64,000 nucleotides of DNA from Plectrocnemia conspersa (taxonomy: Eukaryota; Arthropoda; Insecta; Trichoptera; Polycentropodidae): positions 868,001 through 932,000 of the forward strand of contig VTFK01000073.1 of NCBI GenBank assembly GCA_009617715.1, read 5' to 3'. The notes below the pieces were generated by a model, which was not told where the DNA came from, searched no databases, and was given only the letters and a program-made list of their open reading frames with translations. This document shows positions 12,400-24,649 of this stretch, one piece after another (positions within the stretch are counted from its first letter, which is position 1; each line of letters starts with the position of its first letter). A program made the translations under genes and the position numbers.

Positions 12400-12830
12400 C
12401 CATAAAGTTTCGAAGCCATCCTATCATCTCAGCTTTTGGGGTTTTGTTGTGTTTTACTTTTGATTAAAATAATAATAATAACGAGCATTCCTTTACATAC
12501 ATACATAATGATTCCGGAACATTAAGATACGTCCTTTGATTGTGAAACTACCGTTTTACTGTCGCTGCTCGGCTAATCTCTATACATCTTGGCGATGTTG
12601 TTGTTCCACATCATTTACGACAGAGGTTTTACAGCCCTTTTGATATGTGACCCATTTTTACGATTCACTGGATTTTGCGGTCTAAATAGATAACGCGAAA
12701 GCACTAGATAAAGTACGGGTAAAGACGAACGGCCCAATCGAAAACTGCGTATTTCCAATTTATCGCTTTCCGATAATGTTAAAGTATTAATTACATTTAC
12801 ATTTGAACGTATACTCGCGTAATCTATGCA
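12400..12830. other. GC-richer noncoding island, candidate regulatory
   Basis: Balanced block around 12530-12780. The minus-strand frame of about 72 codons has no family similarity and sits in a composition island, so it is not called as a gene. Candidate enhancer-type DNA. Confidence 0.3.
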
Positions 12831-13076
12831 CATACTTACAAATATATAAGATTATATTAAATGGGTGAAATATGAATATTTTAATATTTCGATTTAGAAA
12901 ACCAGGGATAGTATTAGTGGCAGTTTTGCGTGTGTGGTCTTCCAAATAAATTCTAATATAAGAATAAATTAAGAACATTTGATTTACGATTTACACTTAT
13001 ATAACTGAATTTTCAGTTACGGAAAATTCGTGCCGATGGCTGGAGATCCAAAATTGTGCTGCGAGAAAAATTGCAG

Positions 13077-13184
13077 ATGGGTTGGAAAAAATTGTCTCCG
13101 TTTACCTGCAAGTCATTAGTCGACAATATGCCAAAAAGGGTTGCAGCTGTTTTTAAAGCTAAGGGTGGGCCTACTAAATATTAA
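13077..13184 (+). pseudogene. Tc1-type transposase C-terminus (relic)
   Basis: 35 codons plus stop in frame. The sequence reads W-K-K-L-S-P-F-T-C-K-S-L-V-D-N-M-P-K-R-V and then A-A-V-F-K-A-K-G-G-P-T-K-Y-stop. The closing motif (L-V-D-S-M-P-R-R then A-K-G-G-x-T-K-Y) is the standard C-terminus of Tc1 transposases. The catalytic DDE region is not seen upstream, so only the 3' end of an element survives or was inserted. An inverted-repeat-like end follows at 13257-13289. Confidence 0.85.
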
Positions 13185-13256
13185 AAATAAGCTCTAAATT
13201 AATACGTTAAACATCCTTGATAGGTTTTTTATTTATATTTTTACGATATAAAACAT

Positions 13257-13289
13257 ATGGGGTGCCTCACTATTATTGCCAAGCCTGTA
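13257..13289 (+). repeat. likely right terminal repeat of the Tc1 relic
   Basis: GGGGTGCCTCACTATTATTG followed by CCAAGCCTGTA has the layout of Tc1-like ends (G-rich start, CAATACTTTTGGC-like core, final CTGTA) and lies about 70 bp after the transposase stop. The matching left end was not found. Confidence 0.5.
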
Positions 13290-13849
13290 TGTAAAATATC
13301 AATGCTTTCAGTGTTATTATATATGACATACTAATTGCAGCTTTTAATATTAAATAAGTAATTATTTTGTGTATTATTTGTAAAGATTAAATTTATTAAT
13401 TTATATTACGAAAAATGTAATGAATATTTTCTAATAAATCAAGATTTAAGGTAATTAAAAAGCACTTAAAAGACATCTTAGAAATTTTCCACGAAAGTTT
13501 CCTATATAATTTTATATTCATGTCTTCATGAATATAGCTGCCAAGTAAAGATTTTCCAAAATATATTTAAATATATACTTTTTATTCATCAATATTTTAA
13601 TTATAATGAAAACAGATATATTTAATTATTTCTGTATTCCAAGATTTTGTGTTCAAGTAAGTAATAATATTTATTATCTAGCAAAGTTTAGTGAGGAAAG
13701 TTTACTTAATCTTAACACATTTTATTTATTTAAAGTTGTTAAATTTGGTTCGACTTCAGACATTATAATAATAAAATGGTTTAATGTTACACGAACTCAA
13801 TATTACAATAACCAATTTATACACACCATTCGCACTTGTTATATTATAT

Positions 13850-14290
13850 AACCAGATCGATTTCACACGTGAAATTGGATCATAAATTCCTTTGAACAAC
13901 ATCAATAAAACTTTTCTTATTTTTACCATAATATCCCCAAATGCGAAAAACCAATATTTCAATGCGTTTTGTCAGTTTTGACAGCTGCTTCGGCTATATT
14001 TCATAATGAGACTATCTTCAATCTTTGCGGCGGCGAAATGTTTCTTCCGATTTTTTTCTCGGCATTTTTTTTGTATTGGATTTAAAAATGTAAGGTAACT
14101 GCCGAACAAAATTTGATTGAAAATTATGACACGTTTAAAAGCTATTAATTGGTTGATCTTAATTGATTACGTTAAGGCACAAAGCAAGTAAGACAACCAA
14201 CAGGTTGCTCGTTGGCATTTACTAGTCTGTGACGCTTTGAAGGATAATTTAATTACTTGGGATCATTTAATATTTTAGTATGAAGCATAA
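13850..14290. other. GC-richer noncoding island
   Basis: Patchy balanced sequence. It contains a small inverted pair TTTCACACGTGAAA at 13860-13873 with an E-box CACGTG core. No coding evidence. Confidence 0.3.
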
Positions 14291-16799
14291 ATACTCGGCT
14301 TATACATTATGGATATTAAATTATAAATTACGATGTTTGTATGATGGTAAATGTGTTAGAAGCTTCTGTATATAAGATAGTAAATAAGCCAAGTTGAAAA
14401 TTACCAAAATAAAATAATTGATAATATTGTAGTACATTGTATGAATATACATTTATGAAAAATACATATTCAAACAATATAATATGTAGAAAAAAACTTT
14501 AAATAAATTAAAATGTATTTAGTAGAACAATTAATCTTAACAGTTTATAAATATGTAATTAAAAATAAATTTAAACACTTTGCCACTCAATTAATTTAAC
14601 TTTTCCCAGCAATAAAATTACTAAAAAACAATTAATTAAAGAGAAAATCTATACAAATTATTACAAATAAAATGAGTCTATATTTTCACATGTTATTATA
14701 TTACCAACAAGCAAAATTATTGTAGTTAATTATAATATATACTACAGAACAATTAAGATTCTGAGAAATAGATGTACACGGGACGGAAACAACCATATAG
14801 TTGGTTCTATTATTTGGGGCTAAGGTTAGAACCAAGATAATTGGTGCTGTGCTTCTGGGAATTAAAATTGAGCTTAAAATGATCAGTACAGTTTTAAAGC
14901 ATGAATTGATTTCAAATTACCTTTTTAATTGAAGACTAAATGTAATTTATAGTGAAAATATATAAAATAGGTTACAATTAAATTGCGACTTATATTATCA
15001 ATTTTATTTCTACATATTTAATTTGCTAATTAAAAAATATACTTTTGCAAGGCATAAATAAATACAAATAAAGCCACTGGTTACTTAATTACTTATTATA
15101 TTTATTAAATAACTACATGGAAATTGTAAAATAAATATTGTTATACATGGTAAATCCATAATGTACACTTTAATGTACATAAGCATGTGACCATACAATA
15201 ATGTATTGATGTACTAAATTATGAATGAGATGTCAAAAAGAGAATAAAGTTAAGTAAAATATAATATAGACGTTGAAATGTAAGTGTGATAAAAAATACA
15301 ATTAGGTATATAATAAATTGACGATAAATAAAAGTTTTAATTTTTTATTTAATAACAATGAAAATTTCTTAAAAAAATACGATTTTAATTTTATATAAAT
15401 ATTTTAAAATACAAATTTAATATATCAATATAAGACCACTTATAAAATACTTCTTTAAGCTTTAGTAGTTTAAAAAAGTAATACTTCACGAGAACACAGC
15501 AATTAAAAACATGTCAAATGAAAATAGAACGTGAAAATCTGTAAGAATGCTGTAGAAATTTAACTGTGAGAGAATAAATAAAATTAGGTATTTTAATATT
15601 ATTGAAAAAATTAAACCTTTCAGTTATTATTTTCATTCAATTTTAATACTAGATTATTCAGATTAATTTGTGTAACCATTTAAAAAAAATCAATCAACGA
15701 GCTTAACATTGGGAGGATTACTTTTTTAATTTCGTGTAATTCTGCCAGAATTTTACTTCGGAACTGCCCTTATTTCATGGTATAATTTTAGTACACTAAT
15801 ATAGAATACCATATCGAATAAATGTAATATTATAAAATATTATGATTAAAAAAACAAATGTGCCAAATGACTATCGGAATACTAAAAAGAATCTAAAATA
15901 ATAACTATTTTTTTAATATCTACCTTAGTGCAAGTAAGTTAAAATATTTATTAAATGTAAATTTTTATAGATCAGTAAATATTTTTAAAATCATTATTAA
16001 ATATACTGAAACCCCTAAAAATAAAAACAAGTTTATTTCTTAACGACTGGGTTTTAGCAGCACTATGTTTATAAGAAAAATATGGTCAAAACATACACAG
16101 AACCTCTGCATTTAATATCTTATAGGCCAGGGGTTGACACATTTTTTACCTAATACTCCAAAATATATTTATTTACCAAAGAAAATTACATATGTTTTTA
16201 AATTAAAAATATATATTTAATTTACTAACGCAGAGGACAAAGAAAATGATTTATAAAAAGTATTAAATAAATTAAATAAAATACATTTATATTCATATTA
16301 TTTAAAAAATAAATAATTTTTCTTTTAAAAACATTTTAATTTCAGGTTTTAGAAAAATTATAATGTTTTATGTTTCATACGAAATTTAGGCAATTTGATG
16401 TCAGAAAAATTTTAATGCTGTCTTTGGGGTCTAATCGATTTTTTCTTTAACATTTACTTTATTTTATTCAAGAAGTTCCCCTACATTTTATTTTAAAATA
16501 AAAATTCTTTATTTCACAAATTTTGCAGACAATGTCACTGATTTTAGTGTCATGACTTTTTTCTAACCACACATAATCTCTGCCATTTTCAATGTTGCTG
16601 GTTTAAATAATTCAAGAAGGAAAATATTAACTATTGCAGTTATATTCAGAAAAAATAGAGCGTACATAAAGTTCATAACATCGTTGCACTTTCATGAACG
16701 AATATATGATTTTGTAAAGCTTTACAGTTCCCATAAAAAGTTGAAATATTATAGACCTATCCTCTTATATAGGTCGTAGTTATATTAACACTGGATAAC
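14291..16799. other. A+T-rich desert
   Basis: No coding frame. A sequence resembling a hAT end (CAGGGGTTGACAC at about 16128-16140) and a weak zinc-finger-like V-C-K-I-C minus-strand reading near 16520 were noticed but not supported by a second terminus or target duplication. Confidence 0.45.
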
Positions 16800-17400
16800 T
16801 AAAAGTCGTTTCACCACCCAAAAATGTATTATATAACTTCGCGTATCCTTTGTCCGAAGCGTGTCATCGGCGGTTTATACAGCGTAACCGCCGCGGCACA
16901 TATAACTTTCGAATAATTCACATGCGACATTCAAGTCTAGAGGGGGTTTACATATATAGCCTGGGGTGTTGAATACACCCCGTTTTTGGCTCAGTCATCG
17001 ATCATATCTCGGACGGGATATGAACCAGAACCGCCCGCCTTTGTCGTCACCATTCATCAAGCCTCAGCCATATATACGAAATCTGTCCCGGGGAGGAGTC
17101 CCGCGAAAATCCCGCATCTATCAAAATTGTGTGTGTGTTCGCACGAAAGAAAAATAATACAACAAACCGACAAAAACAAAAATAGCGTCCAATGACATAT
17201 GACAGAAGTGCTTACGCGCATATGATAAATCGCTTCGAACGTATTACGCTTCTTATTCGCGTAAAAAATATGTACAAAAACCTTGTTTTTTCAGTCTAGG
17301 AACGCAGATGCTCTACGCGTCTGATTTATTGCTTCAGTATCGCTAATATTTATCTTTGTAGACACAGCTTTCGATTGCTGGTTAAGTGTAATAGAAGTAA
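16800..17400. other. GC-richer noncoding island, candidate regulatory
   Basis: Balanced, CpG-rich block. It contains a short inverted repeat (GCGGTTTATACAGCGTAACCGC near 16870-16891) and GGGGTGTTGAATACACCCC near 16963-16981, whose arms pair perfectly (GGGGTGT and ACACCCC). Two overlapping plus-strand frames of 63 and 69 codons carry no recognised motif. The nested inverted repeats favour regulatory DNA or a structured noncoding RNA over protein coding. Confidence 0.35.
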
Positions 17401-18780
17401 GACAAAAGTTACTAAGAAATGAAATATTTATTATAGATTATCACTATGAAAAAATAGGTCTGTTAGATACAGGTTGTTTGTTGTGTATTATATATTTCAA
17501 GCTATAGCAAAAAAATAAATAAAACGATAACCCAAGATAGTTTATATAAAACTGTTATCATAGATATTCCGAATGGAAATAATCAAAAGCTATCGTGATA
17601 GGCGCAAAATAGTTAATATATAATTTGATAATAATTTAGAATTAGTTTGGAATTTTAAGATATCTTTAAGATATATATAAATTAAAATGTGCCTCTGCCT
17701 CTAAAGCAATATGCGCATTCGTTAATATGGTTTTGTATCTATTATAGAAAAATAATTACGTATTTAAAAAAAATAAATTACTAAATTTTCTCAAGAAATC
17801 TTGGATTTTACGCAGAAACAAGCAAACATTATTATGGGAAACAACACATTTCATACCTTTTCGGTAGCATATATTTGGGGACTTTTTATATAATGTATTT
17901 TTTATATCATGCTAAACTGTTAAAAGCTTTTATCTATACATAATATAAAAAAAGTCTTGTACACTTTTTCACATTGCAATTAGTATAGATATATTATGCG
18001 TCGTCGAGAACTTTAAAGCAAAAGGCGAACTTCAGAGATTTGTTAAACGCGATTGAAGTATTGGAAAAAAACCGTTAATAAGGTATTTTAAAAAATATAA
18101 ATATACGTTATAAGTTATTAAATAATAAATGCAAATTTTAGGTTTAATTTTTTAGAGATTTTTATTGACATTGAATGTTGGCTAACTTTGCAAATTATGT
18201 CGTTATTTACAGAAAATATTATTGTTCTATTTTGCTTATTTCTCGAGCTATTTTGTCATGAGTTTTTTAATCTATTATCTTAGCAATCTTTTACTTTATA
18301 TTTGCTCTATTGTTTTCAGTTTGAATTGTCAGAATTTATGTGTGTTTTATTTAACGTTTTAGTAATTTTACATGAGAATTTATCTGTCTTTCTCATCTGT
18401 CAGTATTATAATATTAACAAAATAAAAAACATGTATGTACATAAAGTTAAAAATTGAAAACTCTAATCGCAAGAAAAATTTGGATTTTGTTTTAAATTTT
18501 TTTTCAATAATTACTATAACACAAATTTAAACTCCTAGCTTTGAAGTTTTATAACATTGTTAAAAAAATATTTAAATAAAAAGCAATATAATGAATCATG
18601 ATGAATAACGCACTTAGACGAGATATTTTAAAAAAAATTAAAAAAATTTTTTTTTTTATTATTATAACTATTTAAAAGAGCCTTTAAATACCGTTCAAAA
18701 TTAAAATTTGTCGCCTCAAACTATTTTCTTTGATTTTTATAGTTTTTTAATCATGTAAATAATTAAATATTTTGTAATGA
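17401..18780. other. A+T-rich desert
   Basis: No coding signal, splice-flanked segment or repeat family recognised. Confidence 0.5.
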
Positions 18781-19085
18781 GTCAAACTCGAAAACATCAA
18801 AAAGAGACAGGTTCAAAAAAATGCGCAAAATGAGCAAAGAAATTTCAGTTGAGTTTCTTTAACTTGTATTGTGTAATAAATCATGAGGTATCCATACATC
18901 AAATATGTAACTCATTTCAAGACGATGAAGGTGTTTTGAGAAAGTTGATTAGTTAATATCCAACTTCAAGGCAATATTCTTGATATTTTCACAAAGATAA
19001 ATCTCAATTATTGGCTTTAGCTTAATAGCAACTGTTCATTGATTGTTAATATGTAATTCCTGTTCGGATGTTAGAAAGCGAACAT
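18781..19085 (-). pseudogene. mariner transposase fragment (relic)
   Basis: Minus-strand reading gives A-L-K-L-D-I-N-stop-S-T-F-S-K-H-L-H-R-L, then F-D-V-W-I-P-H-D-L. This matches the mariner helix-turn-helix region (E-I-A-x-L-x-I-S-x-S-T-V-x-x-H-L) followed by the family signature W-V-P-H-E-L. Downstream residues (S-L-L, then F-L-x-x-L) still echo the stretch leading to the first catalytic Asp, but the T-G-D-E-K-W motif itself is not clear. Several in-frame stops show that it is dead. Termini were not identified. It differs in sequence from the mariner relic at 58596-58977. Confidence 0.85.
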
Positions 19086-19089
19086 CGAC

Positions 19090-20540
19090 TGCTTAATTGA
19101 TAGCTATTATCGTATACATATTAAAAATGTATATATTGACCTATATTGCGTTATTTTTTTTACTTAAGGTATATTTATATGCGGGTAATTTTATTCTAAT
19201 TAAATAATATTTGTATTATATGTATAAAAATGTAATAACATATTCTTGTTTGATTTACAAAAAACTAGACAAAGAATTAGTCCTATGGTTATAAAGCGAC
19301 TTTATATTTTGACTTAAAGATGGATTTTGGGTTATCCTACAATAGTATCACATATACCAAACGAGAGACTTTCTGAGATAAGTAATAATACAACAGTATT
19401 TCTACAAAAAATTTATCTAAAAATACATTAGGTAAGAATATTACAATAATATATATGTATTTCCAAGATATATAATTTCAATGATTTTTTTTGATATTTC
19501 ACCTTAAACTGTCATTTTAGGAAAATTAAAAAATTAAAAATATTTCATTTATGTGGCATAAAAATGAACAAAAATACTAAATTTTAGTTTTGATTAGCTA
19601 ATTATCAACTTGTCAACTTTGGCAAAGGGAGGTAAAATAAATTGGATTTAACTAGATTTTTTATATCTTGTCTAAATTTCGTCAGGACATCTATCTACAA
19701 ACAAAAAAAATAATAAAACTAGTTATACATTTTGACAAGTTAACTGCTTAAATTTTTTTCATTAATTTTAGTCAAGCAGTTAACGTATAAATCAAAATAT
19801 TATTTGAATTAGTATGATAGATCAAAAAAAGCAATATTTGCATTATTGCATTATTTGCAGCGATTTTATTTACTATAACAAGAATTTCATAAAATCTTTG
19901 GGAAGAAGCTTTATCAAATGCCTATATAAAAAGTCATAATTTTGTACTAAAAGTAGTTGAAATCTAAAATTATAAATTTAAACATTTTTTTTTTTAAAAT
20001 CAATTTTAAATTTACGATATAAATTATAGACAAATTAAAAAATACAATAAAATAGAGACTTACAAATAAAAATACAAATTATTTAATGTTTTCTATACAA
20101 AATTCTTTCTGTACCACCCTATATTATATACCATTATTCTGACATGAAAAAGTGGGTATCGAATAAGCTGTCCCAAATAGTTTTTTTCAGGCTCAACTTG
20201 ATAGTGATAGTAAAACGTGACCAAAAATATATTCTTATGATGATAAAAGAAAGATCAAACCTATATTAAAATAGAATTTACTTTGAAAAATAACAATGAA
20301 AGTTTTACGTCAACAATATTTTTTACGGTTCTTGAACATATATAAAAATAAATACTATAACATATTATTTAACCTTTTCCCAATATTGCGTGGAATAATA
20401 TAAGTAATTATTTTAACTTAACTACGTAATTAGATTTGTAATTATATATATTATATATATATACACTATATTATATTAATAATACAGTGTAATATATTAT
20501 TGTAACTGTTATGATAATAACTATTTAATCACACGCTTGA
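19090..20540. other. A+T-rich desert
   Basis: Mostly A/T-rich with a (TA)n tract around 20443-20465. No coding evidence. Confidence 0.5.
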
Positions 20541-20541
20541 C

Positions 20542-20576
20542 GCCCGGAACGGACACACTCCGTGTCCGTTCCGGGC
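20542..20576. repeat. GC-rich perfect hairpin, 15 bp arms, 5 nt loop
   Basis: GCCCGGAACGGACAC is followed by ACTCC and then the exact inverse GTGTCCGTTCCGGGC. It is the most GC-rich short segment of its neighbourhood and is surrounded by almost pure A/T. A helitron 3' hairpin was considered, but no CTRR end follows within about 15 bp. Confidence 0.9.
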
Positions 20577-20727
20577 ATAACTTGTGGATGATAATATACA
20601 TATTATATATCTGCTTGTTCTATTTCGTGATATAAAATACCGAAAATTATACATTATTCTATCTTAAATACATGCTATTTAATACATAATTTATAAGTGG
20701 CTGCAGAAATATGATAAAATAATTATT

Positions 20728-20890
20728 GGTGATTATCAGTCCGATTTCGATCGAATGGGTACACAATCGACTACATCCACTTCATGAGGCAGACCAGAGA
20801 AATGGCGTATGAATATAATATGGCTCTCCTTTGCTTGTTCATATACTTCAAGCATGCATTTGATACCGTATTAATCAACTTTAACTATTT
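20728..20890 (+). pseudogene. non-LTR reverse transcriptase fragment (relic)
   Basis: Plus-strand readings give I-G-D-Y-Q-S-D-F (cf. G-x-Y-Q-C-G-F) and, after a frameshift, T-I-D-Y-I-H-F-M-R-Q-T-R-E-M-A-Y-E-Y and L-F-I-Y-F-K-H-A-F-D-T-V. The last is RT motif A (F-x-D-F-x-x-A-F-D-x-V) with the first catalytic Asp replaced by Tyr. The spacing and order agree with LINE reverse transcriptases. It is short and isolated; sequence to about 21020 may be its decayed continuation. Confidence 0.8.
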
Positions 20891-21379
20891 AGAATACCAT
20901 CAAAATAATAATATGTCGAGAAGGATTAGAATATGTTACAAGAGTGCATTCTATTAAGATAATCAGAGGATTGGAGAGTGCTGACGAGTAATAGGGTGCA
21001 GTAGAAAAAACTTTGGAGGAGGCCAAAACAAGCTTTTAAATCTAAATATTCATAATCATAAAAAAGTATATTTCATACTAGTTCCATCTTTAATACCCTA
21101 TTTTTATATGCCATTACAATATAACGTTGTTTGCGGAATATTTTTTTGTCATGTCGATATAGTAATGTAATTTAGTTTAAAGCCTTTCCACACAATAGAG
21201 AAAGCTGAATTGAATATTTCAAGGTAAATTCAGGACAGGGTTTAAATTTTGCCTTTATATAAGTACAAATAACCAGAACAAATATGTTTGTGTCTCGTAT
21301 CTATACATGTACATTTTATACATATATGTATATATATACAAATAAATATATTATATGAGAAACATTGTCATCGTTCGTT

Positions 21380-22160
21380 TTATATTACTTTTAGTTTGTT
21401 ATTTCGATCGTTATTTCCGGCACATTGATAAAATGCGAATTGACAACGGGACGACAGTTCGAATTGTCATTTGCCATATTCTCTAGGAAAGAAAAAGAGA
21501 AAAATATAAAATAAAACTTTCTTTAATAATAATAACGACATAGTATTAATTGTGTTCCAGCGATGTTTACGTCGATAACAATCGCGTTATTTGATTGATT
21601 ATAATTGATTGGATCTGAAACGCATTGTGTGAGGTATAAAGGCGACTCGTTTTTCTCGCAACTTTTGCCAAAATCAATAACCGATGTTTATTGTGCGGAT
21701 TAAAGGGGTGTCGAAAAAAATAAACGCGAAAATCTCAGGTGTTGGTTGGCGGAGAAATGACGAAAAGAGGATTACATAGAATTGGGTCAAATGCATTAGG
21801 GTGTAGATGGAACACGACACACGGATAAACTGTTCTCTCAGAAATTCAACAACTTTTCTTGGAAAGATCACATTGTCTCGGAATGGTCCCGGATGGTCGA
21901 AGATTGTCTTCCGCTTCCTGTGCACACAGGGCTGGATCCGGCGACGGGTAATATTGTCAAAATGAACGAGCTTTCGGCTAAGGGGCGATTGTTTCCTATA
22001 CGGATAAAAGAACCAACGAGCACTCGAGCACTGAGTGCATTCATCATTTTAAATTAAACGATTCCATTTCGCTGAACTTGGCTGTTTCAGTGAAATATTC
22101 CACTTCTGAAACGTTTTTATCGTGGCAAAATTATCTCGGGTTATACATTGTTACCCGAGA
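21380..22160. other. GC-richer noncoding island, candidate regulatory
   Basis: The longest composition island in the left half of the window (about 780 bp). It contains an inverted pair TCTCGGGTTATACATTGTTACCCGAGA at about 22133-22159. The minus-strand frame of 83 codons at 21674-21925 matches no family I recognise and has no exon-type borders. Candidate conserved noncoding element. Confidence 0.35.
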
Positions 22161-23124
22161 GCTTAATTGATTCTTTTGAAAATGAAGCATATTATAAAAT
22201 TTTATCTGTATACACAGTGCCATTTATTACCAGATTTTTATATGCCCCGTATAATTTTTATATTTACAACCCTTATGTAATTGATAAAATTAAAACAAAT
22301 ATTATTACTGGTTAGCATTTAAAATATTTTTTTTAAGTAATTGACTTTTTTCTTAGGAAAAAACGTAACTCTGTTTATAAAAAAATAATTAATAGCATTG
22401 TTGATATTTAAAAAATATAAATATCATGTATAATTTTTACAAACAGACTCTATTTGATTCTTGCAGCCTTTGCCGAATAGCATTTTTATATTATTTAATC
22501 GTGGTTTTCCCATTGTGTACAAAAATAGAAACTAAAGGTCAAACGTTGAGATTGCTACATTAATCTTGTTAGTGCCTGCAAATTATATTATAATTTCATC
22601 CGAGGATAATCCCACATAATAGTAACACAAATGTTCTGGATTTGGGGTTCTGTAACCATAAATGGGCATAGTTGCTCATTTTCGCATGGTAATGAAGGAA
22701 GATGGTATTATGGTGTGTTTTTAGTAGAAAATATTATAATTATAAGGTCTGAAATTAGATTATTTTACATAAACATAAAATACTAATTATAATTAATGCC
22801 TCTATATTTAGTTCATTTTAAATTTTATAGAAGAATAACTATACTATTTTATAAATATTTTTATTTATTTATACAATATGTATAAAATTTTGTATAAAAA
22901 TTAATTTATTAAAACTAATATAAAAGCAATAAAAAAAACATATTTTTTTCCAGCTACTAATGAAATTTATAATTATAAATTATATATATATGTCACGATG
23001 ATCGACAGAGCTCAATTTAATTTTGTTATTTATTACGGTTTTTATTTATGAGATTAAATAATCTAAATTAATATATAATAATCATTACCTTTGATCTCCC
23101 AAACAAGATAAAAAATTAAAAACA
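22161..23124. other. A+T-rich noncoding stretch
   Basis: Nothing recognised beyond simple A/T-rich sequence. Confidence 0.5.
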
Positions 23125-23370
23125 ACAGAGCTAATCAGAGTGGTATAAGTCGCTGACTATTAACCTGAAAGACCTGGATTTAAATCTAATATGCACCTTA
23201 GTGTTAATCAATTTATATTGTGTCCGAAAAATTGAAATTAGTAATTAATATATAATTATAATTCTGATCAATCATCACAAATTAGGTTAACCTAGATTTT
23301 CCAAATTTCGCGGATGAATCATGATAATTAATTAAATTCGAGTTAGGGCGTACATATTGTGTATCAATTT
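23125..23370 (+). mobile_element. SINE family 1, copy B (tRNA-derived)
   Basis: The better-preserved of two copies (the other is at 8690-8885). The head has an A-box-like TGGTATAAGTC and a B-box-like GGATTTAAATC about 35 bp later, the internal RNA polymerase III promoter layout of a tRNA-derived SINE. The body shares ACCTTAGTG, AATTGAAATTAGT and TAATTATAATTC with copy A. The 3' end runs into a T-rich tract. SINEs need a LINE partner for movement; several LINE relics are nearby, but pairing is not shown. Confidence 0.78.
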
Positions 23371-23879
23371 TTTTTTATAATTAGCTACTTCAGCTAATAG
23401 AGAATATTTTTTTATGTATTCAAGCAAAAATAATATAAGTCACCGATTTACTTCACTATTTGAAAAGATTTCAGCAGAAGTTTCTCATTATGCAATGGAA
23501 AAATTGGACAAGTAAATATTTTTAATATACATTTCACGCACTATCTTGCTGTGATTTAAGGCTAGTTAAGAAGAGTAAAATATATATTGGTGTACCTTTA
23601 AATACTTTTTATTACTTATAATATATGTTTATAATATTATTAAAGGTACTTGATTATTGCTATATAAGCTTTTAAGTTAAGAGGCATAATGAGTTTCACA
23701 ACAAATATATATTTAGTTTTAATCCAAAAACGTTGAGGCAAACATTGTAACTTAGTTAAGTACTTGATGGTTTTAAGTGTTTGGACGTGCATGCATTTTG
23801 TAGCACATTGGCCTAGCTTTCAGATTATTACACCCACAACACATATTACACAACATAAACGATTAAATTGCTATTTTGT
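23371..23879. other. A+T-rich noncoding stretch
   Basis: No coding signal or repeat identified. Confidence 0.5.
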
Positions 23880-24235
23880 ATGAATTTTAAACTGTATGCT
23901 TACCGACTGCGAGCAGTAGAAGGCGCAGTAAGAGCGCACGGCCCGTACTCCAGACATACTTCCTCATTCCATGTAAACTCCAGATGGATCTTCGAAGTTG
24001 TAGAATCTAACGGGCATTATCAGTTAGCTGCGGGCATGGCGACCAGCTCTCTATCGTGCACTACTGCAACTTCACTTGATTACACTCTGTGGTTTCATAT
24101 TCAACTACCCCAAAGTTCCCAGAGTATCGGAAACCACTCGATTTACAAGCACTTAACGGACATTATTATTATTGACCCGCACGAGAAGCACACACTAGGG
24201 ATGCTGGTTTTTGGTTGACTGGTCACTTCCAAATC
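23880..24235. other. GC-rich block with a 116-codon open frame, unrecognised
   Basis: The plus-strand frame 23868-24218 is open for 116 codons, longer than expected by chance, and the block is as GC-rich as any in the window. Residues such as S-R-W-I-F-E-V-V-E-S-N-G-H-Y-Q-L near the middle suggest no family to me. No convincing splice border or promoter flanks it, and the frame begins in A+T-rich sequence. It may be a decayed repeat, an old processed sequence or a regulatory island; I do not call a gene. Confidence 0.3.
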
Positions 24236-24649
24236 ACATAATATCTGAAACAAAATAATATGGCAATGTTAATATTGAAAAAAAAACAATATTCATTTAT
24301 TTATTTATTCAAATAAATATGCAGGACATAGTAGCTTTATTTTTATTCATTTATTCTTATGTATTAAATTTATATTATATGTTAAATTTAAATATCATAA
24401 TGACTAAACCACAATGCGTTTATCAACTGTGAGTATTTGTATAAGAACAAATTAAATGATTTTACAGATGTTTAAAAATTTGGAAAGCTGTGTTTATTGG
24501 GGAGTTTTAAATTCATAATAATCGTAAACGCAAATGCTGATAATTTTGTGGGATTCAAAAGCAAAGTTCTTCCCGAATCTCCAATATTCTTTATCAGCAA
24601 CGTAGAGAAGTAATAATTTAGCAACTCTAAGCAAACAATAACATAATAG

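Noticed and set aside
16125..16700. Possible hAT element starting CAGGGGTTGACAC, with a BED-like minus-strand reading V-C-K-I-C
   Set aside because: No opposite terminus, no 8 bp duplication and no transposase core motif could be found.
20542..20590. Helitron 3' end
   Set aside because: The hairpin is convincing, but no CTRR terminus follows at the usual distance and no helicase or 5' TC end was seen.
23940..24120. Weak resemblance of F-H-V-N-S-R-W to a T-box segment
   Set aside because: The following residues do not match the T-box core in any frame; the similarity is limited to a few residues.
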